DNA of 5,383 bases from Bryobacterales bacterium (GTDB lineage: Bacteria; Acidobacteriota; Terriglobia; Bryobacterales; Bryobacteraceae), in the NCBI GenBank assembly GCA_003164075.1, contig PLRZ01000195.1, positions 1,543 through 6,925 of the forward strand, read 5' to 3'. Positions 1-5,383 of the stretch are shown in pieces. The position numbers and the translations under genes were made by a program. The notes under the pieces are model-generated. The model was not told the origin of the DNA. It saw only the letters and a program-made list of their open reading frames with translations, and made no database searches. The first letter of the stretch is position 1. The number at the start of each line of letters is the position of its first letter.

Positions 1-114
1 CCGGAGATTCCACGACATCGGGAGTTCGGAGTCTCGACGCGGCCGACAATGAGTGCCTGCGCCACTACCTCGCACGCAAGCCCGGCATGCCACCGGGGAG
101 AGGCGCCCCTTGTC

Positions 115-123
115 TGTTACAAT
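115..123 (+). promoter_or_regulatory. Extended -10 promoter of the carboxylase operon
   Basis: The sequence reads TGTTACAAT. This is an extended -10 element (TG, one base, then TACAAT, a 5 of 6 match to TATAAT). No good -35 hexamer lies 16-18 bp upstream, which extended -10 promoters can tolerate. Transcription would be expected to begin about 6-8 bp past the hexamer, near 129-131, directly beside the ATG at 132. No Shine-Dalgarno-like sequence lies between this element and the ATG. Together these suggest a leaderless or nearly leaderless mRNA. The motif is seen directly; the start site is inferred. Confidence 0.55.
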
Positions 124-131
124 TTCTCTGC

Positions 132-1628
132 ATGTTCCGCAAGGTATTGATTGCCAATCGCGGCGAGATCGCCGTCCGCGTCATCCGCACGTTGCGCGAG
201 ATGGGTATCGCCAGTGTGGCCGTCTATTCCGACGCCGATCGCATTTCCCGGCACGTCCGCATGGCCGACGAAGCCGAACATATCGGCCCGTCGCCCTCCG
301 CGGAAAGCTACCTGGTAACCGAAAAGGTCCTCGACGCCGCCCGCAAGCATGGCGCCGAGGCCATCCATCCGGGTTACGGATTCCTCAGCGAGAATGCCGA
401 TTTCGCCGCCGCGTGCGAAGACGCCGGCATGGTGTTCATCGGCCCCTCGTCGGAGTCCATCCGCCGCATGGGGTCCAAAACCGCCGCCCGCCAGACCGCC
501 ATTGCCGCCGGCGCGCCCGTGGTTCCCGGGACCAGCCACGGCGTCAACCTTGAAGAAGCCCGCGCCTTCGCCGCCACCAACGGCTACCCCATCCTTTTAA
601 AAGCGGTGGCCGGCGGAGGTGGAAAAGGCATGCGCCGCGTGGACCGGGATGCCGACCTGGAGTCCGCCCTGCGCGATGCCGCCAGCGAAGCGGGCCGCGC
701 CTTCCGCAATCCCGACGTCTACGTGGAGCGCCTGATCGAGCACGGCCGGCACATCGAGATTCAGCTTCTGGGCGACCAACACGGCAACATGGTCTACCTC
801 GGAGAGCGCGAATGCTCCCTGCAGCGCCGTCACCAGAAGGTGATGGAGGAGTGTCCTTCGCCGCTGGTGGCGCAGCATCCCGAAATGCGTCAGGCCATGG
901 GCGAAGCGGCCATCCGCGCTGCCCGCGCCGCCAACTATTACAACGCCGGAACGGTGGAGTTCCTGGTGGACCGCGACCGGCGCTACTACTTCCTGGAGAT
1001 GAACACGCGGCTCCAGGTGGAGCACCCCGTCACCGAACTGGTCACCGGGCTCGACCTGGTGAAACTGCAGGTCGAGATCGCCGCCGGCGCCCGCTTGCCA
1101 TTCACCCAGGAGCAAGTGGCCATGCGCGGATGGGCCTTGGAGTGCCGCATCTACGCGGAGGACCCCTACAACAGTTTCCTTCCCTATCCCGGCAAGCTGA
1201 CCCGCCTCACCCGCCCGCTCGGTCCCGGCATTCGCATCGATGGCTGTGTCTATGAAGGCTGGACCGTCCCCATGGAATACGATCCGTTGCTGGCCAAGCT
1301 GGCCGTCTGGGCGGCCAACCGCGAGGATGCCACGGCGCGCATGGTTCGCGCCCTGCGGGAGTACGATGTCGGCGGAATCCGCACCAATGTCGGATTCTTT
1401 CGCCAGATACTGGAAGACGCCGAATTTCGCCGGGGGAATCTGCACACCGGCTTCATCGACGAATTCTTCACCCGCCACAAATCTCCCCAGGCGCCGCCCG
1501 ATTTGCCGGCCGTCGCGGCGCTGGTGGCGGCGCTGCACACGCTGACGCGCAATGGTGGCGGCGAAGCCAGGCATGCGCCGGCGTCGAGCGCGTGGAAGGA
1601 AACCGGCAGGAGCGGCATGCTGCGATGA
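132..1628 (+). CDS. accC: Biotin carboxylase subunit of an acyl-CoA carboxylase
   Basis: This 498-residue cytoplasmic enzyme uses ATP and bicarbonate to carboxylate biotin on a carrier protein, the first half-reaction of acetyl- or propionyl-CoA carboxylase. The N-terminal domain opens with MFRKVLIANRGEIAVR, which fixes the start at 132 rather than the in-frame ATG at 87. The ATP-grasp domain follows, with Lys116, Lys157, a glycine-rich loop at 161-167 (GGGGKGM) and His207. Next come ERECSLQRRHQK at 225-236, with Cys228 and Lys236, and Glu276. EMNTRLQVEHPVTE at 289-302 carries the expected Glu289, Asn291, Arg293, Gln295 and Glu297, and Arg339 is present. All catalytic positions I know from E. 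coli AccC look intact. The protein is about 50 residues longer than E. coli AccC; residues 450-498 resemble the helix that opens the BT domain of propionyl-CoA carboxylase alpha subunits. The stop overlaps the next start by 4 bp. The acyl-CoA substrate cannot be told from this subunit alone. Confidence 0.96.
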   Translation: MFRKVLIANRGEIAVRVIRTLREMGIASVAVYSDADRISRHVRMADEAEHIGPSPSAESYLVTEKVLDAARKHGAEAIHPGYGFLSENADFAAACEDAGMVFIGPSSESIRRMGSKTAARQTAIAAGAPVVPGTSHGVNLEEARAFAATNGYPILLKAVAGGGGKGMRRVDRDADLESALRDAASEAGRAFRNPDVYVERLIEHGRHIEIQLLGDQHGNMVYLGERECSLQRRHQKVMEECPSPLVAQHPEMRQAMGEAAIRAARAANYYNAGTVEFLVDRDRRYYFLEMNTRLQVEHPVTELVTGLDLVKLQVEIAAGARLPFTQEQVAMRGWALECRIYAEDPYNSFLPYPGKLTRLTRPLGPGIRIDGCVYEGWTVPMEYDPLLAKLAVWAANREDATARMVRALREYDVGGIRTNVGFFRQILEDAEFRRGNLHTGFIDEFFTRHKSPQAPPDLPAVAALVAALHTLTRNGGGEARHAPASSAWKETGRSGMLR

Positions 1629-2122
1629 AATTGACACTGCGCACAGGCGGCGGCGAGCAGCCCATCGAAATCCAGGCCGCCGCGCCCGATTACCGCTTTC
1701 GTCTGGGCGACGACCGGGAGCGGACTGCCAATGTCGAGAAGCCCGAACCCGGCGTCTATTCCGTGCTGCTCGACGGCCGTATGTACGACGCGCGGGTGGA
1801 GGAGACGCCCGCCGGTCTGGTGGTGGTGATCGATGGCTACCGCTTCGAGATCGAAGTGCGCGACCCGCGTCGCTGGAGCCGCAAAGATGCCGCCCACGGC
1901 GTCGAGGGCGTGCAGACGCTGGCCGCGCCGATGCCGGGCAAAGTGGTGCGCGTCCTGGTAGCTGCCGGGGACACGGTGGAGGCCGGCCAGGGACTGCTGG
2001 TAGTGGAAGCCATGAAGATGCAGAACGAGATGAAGGCGTCGCGCGCCGGGCGCATTCTCAGCGTCACCGTGAAAGAGGGCGCTACCGTTGCCGCCGGCGA
2101 AGTGCTGGCGACGATCGAGTAG
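1625..2122 (+). CDS. Biotin carboxyl carrier protein with BT-like N-terminal domain
   Basis: This 165-residue protein carries the biotin that the upstream carboxylase modifies and delivers the carboxyl group to a carboxyltransferase. Residues about 98-165 form a biotinyl/lipoyl domain: APMPGKVVRV near 101-110, then VVEAMKM at 126-132, with Lys131 (codon 2015-2017) as the biotinylated lysine. Residues 1-85 are rich in short beta-strand-like stretches and include GVYSVLLDGRMYDARVEE. They resemble the beta-barrel part of the BT domain that tethers the beta subunit in propionyl-CoA carboxylase, not the Ala/Pro-rich N-terminus of E. coli AccB. The start at 1625 overlaps the previous stop (ATGA), which suggests translational coupling. 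An AGGAG at 1608-1612 lies 12 bp upstream, rather far. A GTG at 1592 in the same frame would add 11 residues and is less likely. It could equally be called accB-type or the C-terminal piece of a pccA-type subunit. Confidence 0.92.
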   Translation: MKLTLRTGGGEQPIEIQAAAPDYRFRLGDDRERTANVEKPEPGVYSVLLDGRMYDARVEETPAGLVVVIDGYRFEIEVRDPRRWSRKDAAHGVEGVQTLAAPMPGKVVRVLVAAGDTVEAGQGLLVVEAMKMQNEMKASRAGRILSVTVKEGATVAAGEVLATIE

Positions 2123-2124
2123 CG

Positions 2125-3585
2125 TCAACCGGCCACGGGCCGGGCACCGCGCACGTTGGTTGTCCCGGAACTACCCACCTTTGCCACCATCCGCCCTACG
2201 ATCTGCCTCAATGCCTCCGATTGCGCATTCAATTCCGTGGCTGCCGCGGCGCTTTCCTCTGCGCTGGACGCCGTCTGCAGCGTCGCCTGCTGGATCTCTC
2301 CGATCGCTTTGGCCACCTGCTCCATCCCCCGGGTCTGATCCCGACTTCCCTGGCTCACAGCGTCTACCAGCGTTTTCACCTTTGCCGCTTCTTCGGTGAT
2401 AACCCGCATGTCCGCGGCAACCCGGTCGATTCTCGCTTTACCGTCGTTGGATTTGGCGATCGACTGCTCAATCAGCCCTGCGGTGTCCCCCGCCGCCTGA
2501 GCGCAGCGCTGTGACAGGTTGCGGACCTCGTCGGCAACCACCGCAAAGCCCTGTCCTGCCTCCCCGGCCCGTGCGGCCTCCACTGCCGCGTTCAGCGCCA
2601 GAATGTTCGTCTGGAAGGCGATCTCGTCGATCACCTTGATGATTTTCGAGATCTTGCCGCTGTGCGTCTTAATATCGCCCATGGCCAAAACCATCTGGTC
2701 CAGCGCCTGGTTGGTCTGGATAAACCTCTGCTGAGACCCGCTGACCAGGCCGGCCGCGGTACGGGAACTCTCGGTATTCCGGCGAGACATGGAATTGATC
2801 TCTTCGCTCGAAGCCGAGGTCTCTGCAATAGCCGCCGCCTGCTGGGAGGAGCCCTGGGCCAGCGAATCGCTCGCGGAGGAGATCTGATTGGCGGCGTGGG
2901 CCACCTCGTCGGCGCTTTCGGAAGTTTCCCGGATGGCTATCGCCAGGGCCCGGACGATGCCCCGCACCACGAAGACGGCCACAACGGAGAACGCGAGCAG
3001 GACGCAGCCCAATGCGATGCCGGTAAACAGAATTTGCGACTGGAGGGACTTAGAGCGTGCTTGCGACTCCTTCAGGAAATTCCGCTGCCGGACCTTGAGG
3101 TTGCCGAGAACTTCGTCGGCAAGGGCTGCGAACTCTTGGACCTGGAGCGCGAGCCCGGGCAGTTGCTCCAATTTGCGCTCTCTGCAAAGGCGTTCGGATT
3201 CCGCCGCTACGCTCTTGAATTCGCCCAGGCCGGATTCGAATTTGGCCAGATCCGCCGCATCTTCCCCGGTCGCGAACAGCGGCCTTAACTGAGCGATCTG
3301 CTCGCCGATCCTCTTGAACGCGGCGTCCCGCTGCTTCGCGCCCGCTTCAAAGCCCTCCCGATCGTCGAGTTTGGCGGAGAGGAACATTCCCCGAAGGGCG
3401 GCAATCGTCTCCCACGCCCGGGCCCGGCCGGCGTTGACCAGGTCGAGCCGGATGGCCGTCTCATCGGTCGCAATATCCAGTTCCCTGCCCAGCATCCGGA
3501 GACACCGATCTCCGGCGCAGACGACAAGTAATCCAGTCACCGCCAGCGCTCCAACAACTCCGTACAGCTTGGTCGATAGTTTCAC
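2125..3585 (-). CDS. Methyl-accepting chemotaxis protein with periplasmic sensor, HAMP not evident
   Basis: This 486-residue inner-membrane chemoreceptor would signal to CheA/CheW, which are not in this window. A hydrophobic segment at about 7-24 is followed by a largely charged, helical periplasmic region at about 25-184. Its length and helical look suit a four-helix-bundle sensor (4HB_MCP type). A second hydrophobic segment spans about 185-208. The cytoplasmic part is a long coiled coil with the conserved hairpin tip [20 protein letters not shown] at 319-338, then [20 protein letters not shown] at 339-358. Candidate methylation pairs are Glu261-Glu262 (SASSEEIN) and Glu443-Glu444 (SSAEESAA). 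I see no HAMP signature (conserved Pro, late GD) after the second segment, and no C-terminal CheR-docking pentapeptide such as NWETF. Translation starts at GTG; a stop codon lies directly before it in frame, and later starts would lose the first membrane segment. The ligand is unknown. Confidence 0.93.
   Translation of the reverse strand: MKLSTKLYGVVGALAVTGLLVVCAGDRCLRMLGRELDIATDETAIRLDLVNAGRARAWETIAALRGMFLSAKLDDREGFEAGAKQRDAAFKRIGEQIAQLRPLFATGEDAADLAKFESGLGEFKSVAAESERLCRERKLEQLPGLALQVQEFAALADEVLGNLKVRQRNFLKESQARSKSLQSQILFTGIALGCVLLAFSVVAVFVVRGIVRALAIAIRETSESADEVAHAANQISSASDSLAQGSSQQAAAIAETSASSEEINSMSRRNTESSRTAAGLVSGSQQRFIQTNQALDQMVLAMGDIKTHSGKISKIIKVIDEIAFQTNILALNAAVEAARAGEAGQGFAVVADEVRNLSQRCAQAAGDTAGLIEQSIAKSNDGKARIDRVAADMRVITEEAAKVKTLVDAVSQGSRDQTRGMEQVAKAIGEIQQATLQTASSAEESAAAATELNAQSEALRQIVGRMVAKVGSSGTTNVRGARPVAG
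2129..2143. terminator. GC-rich hairpin at the convergent junction, possible weak terminator
   Basis: CCGGCC-ACG-GGCCGG forms a perfect 6-bp stem with a 3-nt loop. It lies just past the end of the carboxylase operon and within the last codons of the convergent chemoreceptor gene. No T-rich run follows on either strand, so it is not a canonical intrinsic terminator. The same bases encode the receptor's C-terminal residues, so the stem may be chance in GC-rich DNA. Confidence 0.2.
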
Positions 3586-3594
3586 TCAAGAATG

Positions 3595-3600
3595 CCCTCT
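3595..3600 (-). promoter_or_regulatory. Ribosome binding site of the chemoreceptor gene
   Basis: On the - strand AGAGGG lies 9 bp before the GTG start at 3585 and includes GAGG of the Shine-Dalgarno consensus. It supports the GTG, which is not a preferred start codon. The 57-bp gap to the porin stop codon shows no convincing -35/-10 pair and no hairpin followed by a T run, which leaves read-through from the porin gene possible. Confidence 0.5.
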
Positions 3601-3642
3601 GGCCGCAGGCCGTGATCGTTATCCGTGTTCCGGGGACAAACC

Positions 3643-5112
3643 CTATTGGCGATTGTCCTTCCCGTCGTCCTTAAAGTTGACCGCGAAGTAGGGATAGTTA
3701 TAGTTCGGGCCTTTCTCCGTCTTCTGCAGAAACTCGCTACCCGTGAGATGGCCGACCCCGACCCCGACATTGACGTGGCGGTTCAGTTCGTACCATGTGT
3801 AGACGTCGGCTTCCCGGCCGATATGCGTTCCCGACTTCCCTGTGGTATCGCGAACAATCGAGCCACCGGATGTGTTGTACAGGCCATCCGTGGCATTGGC
3901 CAGCCACAAATCCAGGTACTGCCCGGTAACTGTCCAGCGCCGGTGCGGCTCAATGCCCAGCCCAACACGCTCGGCGACGATATTCTGCCAGCCAAACAGG
4001 TCGGCGACCCCGAAACGGTCGTGAGCGGTGGGATACATCGTATCGAACGTTCCATGCTCTCCATCCGTGGGATTCCTGTCGCCGGAAGCGTAGTCATACT
4101 GCCAAAACAGCCGCGGCTTCCCCCAGAGCGGGCCGATCCGGTATGCGGCGCCAAACGTAGTCGCCCAGGCGTCGATGCTGTTGGAACCGTCACTGCCGCG
4201 TTCGCCGATCCATTCGGCCGAATAATCGAGGCTTCCCAGAGTCACGGCCTTGAACCGCATCCCGTAGGCCCATTCATCCTGCTTGCCGGTGTTGATTTTG
4301 CCCGTGGTTTCAATCGCCACGCTTGGCTGCAGGCGCCAGAGGACGAAAGGCTCCAGCACGGAGTGGGGGATAAGACGGTCGATCCCGCCATAGGCGCCAT
4401 GGATATTATTCCCTTCCTGGTGATGGCTGATGCCTTCCGCAAGGGGAACCACCGCTGAAGCGGCGAAGAGGCCCAAACGATAGCGATCGTAGTGGAGATT
4501 CGCCACCACGGCATCGTAAGACCGCCCCTGGTTGCGCCATTCCGAGTTCGCCATGATCGTATTGTTGTAGTTGATCAACTGGCGCCCTATCCGGACGCTG
4601 ATCCACTGTTTTTCCGGATCGCCGAATTGCGCGTATGCCAGCTTCAGATCCCAGGCATTCAAGTTCGGAGGGCCGTAAGGCGGCTTTTGCATAAACGGGC
4701 GGGAATCCTGTACCTGGGCCGCCATCTTGAACCACTGCGTAAGCTGGATATTCATCTGCAGACGGGAGCGAAGAAGAAGGTAAGAGTCGTTGTTATTCAA
4801 CTTAAACCCGCTGTTGTGGTAACCTTCGTCGCGGAGCCGTTCTTCCCATGCGAAGCTGATCCATTTCGGCAGGTGCGCATTGAGATCACTCGCCGGGCTG
4901 AAATCCGGAGTCGGATAGGGCGAACTGGAGTTGAAAGTCCGGTAAGCATCTCCATTCAGAAAGCTGAGCGGGTTGGAAGCCGGGCCGGTAATAAAGCCGC
5001 CACCATAAGCGCTCGCCCCGTTTCGCGTGGTTGCGTCGTCCTGCGCGATGGCAGGAATTGCCGCGCCCGCTAAAAGGGCCGCCGAAGTAAAGACGATGCT
5101 CTGGATGTTCAT
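3643..5112 (-). CDS. Outer-membrane beta-barrel porin, alginate export family
   Basis: This 489-residue protein has a signal peptide at about 1-24 (hydrophobic core SIVFTSAALLAGAAIPAIA, likely cleavage near AIA-QDD), so the mature barrel would sit in the outer membrane. Many stretches alternate polar and hydrophobic residues, as in beta strands. Segments I recognise from the Alginate_exp/AlgE-like family are YLLLRSRLQMNIQLTQWFKM (111-130) with VQDSR (134-138), GRQLINYN (176-183), WRNQGRSYDAV (192-202), ASGDRNPTDGEHGTFDTMYP (342-361), FGVADLFGWQNI (367-378) and READVYTWYELNRHVNVGVG (433-452). The family name comes from Pseudomonas AlgE. No alginate synthesis gene is visible, so the substrate is open and uptake is as possible as export. 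The ATG is the only reasonable start: a stop codon lies 17 codons upstream in frame with no ATG, GTG or TTG between. The best Shine-Dalgarno, AGGTG at 5130-5126, is 13 bp away, which is long. Confidence 0.88.
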   Translation of the reverse strand: MNIQSIVFTSAALLAGAAIPAIAQDDATTRNGASAYGGGFITGPASNPLSFLNGDAYRTFNSSSPYPTPDFSPASDLNAHLPKWISFAWEERLRDEGYHNSGFKLNNNDSYLLLRSRLQMNIQLTQWFKMAAQVQDSRPFMQKPPYGPPNLNAWDLKLAYAQFGDPEKQWISVRIGRQLINYNNTIMANSEWRNQGRSYDAVVANLHYDRYRLGLFAASAVVPLAEGISHHQEGNNIHGAYGGIDRLIPHSVLEPFVLWRLQPSVAIETTGKINTGKQDEWAYGMRFKAVTLGSLDYSAEWIGERGSDGSNSIDAWATTFGAAYRIGPLWGKPRLFWQYDYASGDRNPTDGEHGTFDTMYPTAHDRFGVADLFGWQNIVAERVGLGIEPHRRWTVTGQYLDLWLANATDGLYNTSGGSIVRDTTGKSGTHIGREADVYTWYELNRHVNVGVGVGHLTGSEFLQKTEKGPNYNYPYFAVNFKDDGKDNRQ

Positions 5113-5131
5113 ATGCGACCAACAACACCTA

Positions 5132-5140
5132 AATCTATCA
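5132..5140 (-). promoter_or_regulatory. Weak extended -10 promoter candidate for the porin
   Basis: On the - strand the bases read TGATAGATT: TG, one base, then TAGATT, a 4 of 6 match to TATAAT. Transcription would begin about 20 bases before the ATG at 5112. No well-spaced -35 is present; TTCAAC at 5162-5157 is 19 bp away. This is the best candidate I can find and remains weak. Confidence 0.25.
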
Positions 5141-5164
5141 CCCAGACTTCATATCGGTTGAATC

Positions 5165-5181
5165 GGGAATTCCCTGTAGGG
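5165..5181. repeat. Two overlapping short palindromes
   Basis: GGGAATTCCC at 5165-5174 is a perfect 10-bp palindrome. CCCTGTAGGG at 5172-5181 is a second dyad (CCCT, GT, AGGG) that shares the middle CCC. In RNA the two pairings would exclude each other, but both stems are short, so a structural role is speculative. Confidence 0.3.
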
Positions 5182-5204
5182 CTGACAAGCTTCGCAAAAA
5201 CAAG

Positions 5205-5217
5205 ATTAGCCACTAAT
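5205..5217. promoter_or_regulatory. Operator-like dyad 1 upstream of the porin
   Basis: ATTAG-CCA-CTAAT is a perfect 5-bp inverted repeat around a 3-bp centre, about 93 bp upstream of the porin start. It resembles the dyad at 5319-5332 read on the other strand. This shape suits a dimeric transcription factor, but I do not recognise the regulator. Confidence 0.35.
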
Positions 5218-5265
5218 GTTGATTCTCCGTAACGGCGATTGCAAACGAGATAGGACGTCTGAACT

Positions 5266-5281
5266 GGCGGTTTATTCCGCC
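5266..5281. repeat. Small hairpin flanked by GAACTG direct repeats
   Basis: GGCGG-TTTATT-CCGCC forms a perfect 5-bp stem with a 6-base loop. GAACTG occurs on its left (5261-5266, sharing one base with the stem) and again immediately on its right (5282-5287). No T run follows on either strand, so it does not look like a terminator. Confidence 0.3.
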
Positions 5282-5318
5282 GAACTGCACGACACGAATG
5301 CAACATCTTGGGGTGCTT

Positions 5319-5332
5319 ATTAACCGGCTAAT
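5319..5332. promoter_or_regulatory. Operator-like dyad 2 upstream of the porin
   Basis: ATTAACCGGCTAAT is a 14-bp near-palindrome with 6 of 7 base pairs matching. On the - strand it reads ATTAGCCGGTTAAT, close to ATTAGCCACTAAT at 5205-5217. The 10 bases GGCTAATCTT at 5326-5335 are the exact reverse complement of AAGATTAGCC at 5202-5211. It lies about 207 bp upstream of the porin start. Confidence 0.35.
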
Positions 5333-5383
5333 CTTTCCTCATTCTGGTGGGAGGGCGCCGGAAGGTCCCGATCAAGTGTCGAC

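Larger units (their letters stand above)
5113..5383. other. Non-coding region upstream of the porin
   Basis: These 271 bp carry no convincing gene on either strand and look more AT-rich than the flanking coding DNA, as expected of a regulatory region. They contain two related operator-like dyads, a small GC hairpin, an overlapping pair of short palindromes and one weak promoter candidate, listed separately. The last 40 bp to the window end show nothing I can name. Confidence 0.6.

Noticed and set aside
2..52. A short open frame ending in TGA at 50-52, possibly the 3' end of an upstream gene
   Set aside because: Only about 16 residues are visible, none recognisable, so coding status cannot be judged.
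87..131. A start at 87 giving a 15-residue N-terminal extension of the biotin carboxylase
   Set aside because: The family begins at MFRKVLIANRGEIA, and the promoter at 115-123 would lie inside the extension.
597..1637. A 346-codon open frame on the - strand, antisense to the biotin carboxylase gene
   Set aside because: The + strand product matches a known enzyme with all catalytic motifs. Long antisense frames are common in GC-rich genes, and this one shows no family resemblance.
1250..2128. A 292-codon - strand frame spanning the carboxylase and carrier genes
   Set aside because: It crosses the junction of two well-supported + strand genes, and its product resembles nothing I recognise.
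1552..2514. A 320-codon + strand frame running from the carboxylase end into the chemoreceptor region
   Set aside because: It is very Arg-rich, as expected of an out-of-frame translation, and overlaps three genes with clear motifs.
3501..3520. A lipoprotein-like cysteine after the first hydrophobic segment of the chemoreceptor (LLVVCAG, Cys23)
   Set aside because: The residue before Cys is Val, not the Gly, Ala or Ser of a lipobox, and an uncleaved membrane anchor is expected in this family.
3625..4458. A 277-codon + strand frame opposite the porin gene
   Set aside because: The - strand protein has a signal peptide and family motifs, while this frame shows none.
4492..5073. A 193-codon + strand frame opposite the N-terminal half of the porin gene
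   Set aside because: Same reasoning: it is explained as the complement of a supported gene.
5216..5323. A 35-codon + strand frame in the non-coding region
   Set aside because: It has no ribosome binding site and no recognisable sequence, and its ATG overlaps the dyad at 5205-5217.

Overview
The window looks like ordinary chromosomal DNA from a GC-rich, Gram-negative, chemotactic bacterium. The chemoreceptor signalling-domain wording, the alginate-export-family porin and the split biotin-dependent carboxylase subunit recall Acidobacteriota, Candidatus Solibacter/Bryobacterales in particular. That placement rests on remembered family resemblance and was not checked by a search. I found no mobile element, CRISPR array, rRNA or tRNA.

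Layout. Positions 1-131 hold no recognisable gene but end in a good extended -10 promoter whose predicted transcription start lies almost on the first start codon. On the + strand, 132-1628 encodes a complete biotin carboxylase. It overlaps by 4 bp (ATGA) with 1625-2122, a small biotin-carrier protein. Together they look like one acyl-CoA carboxylase alpha subunit divided into two polypeptides; the carboxyltransferase (beta) subunit is not in the window. After only 2 bp, the convergent - strand gene ends: 3585-2125 encodes a methyl-accepting chemotaxis protein with a periplasmic sensor domain and no obvious HAMP domain. Upstream of it on the same strand, 5112-3643 encodes a secreted beta-barrel protein of the alginate export family. 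The last 271 bp (5113-5383) are non-coding as far as I can see, look more AT-rich than the genes, and hold several small dyads. Two of these are related, operator-like sites that share a 10-bp exact inverted repeat.

How the genes work together. The two carboxylase proteins should act as a unit: the first carboxylates biotin carried on Lys131 of the second, and a partner carboxyltransferase passes the carboxyl group to an acyl-CoA. The porin and chemoreceptor point the same way with a 57-bp gap, so they may be co-transcribed, linking outer-membrane passage of some solute with taxis. That link is inference only.

I see four complete, well-formed genes of known families and no clearly new system. 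The points most worth a second look are the site of the alpha-subunit split, the near-leaderless start of the carboxylase operon, and the paired dyads upstream of the porin.
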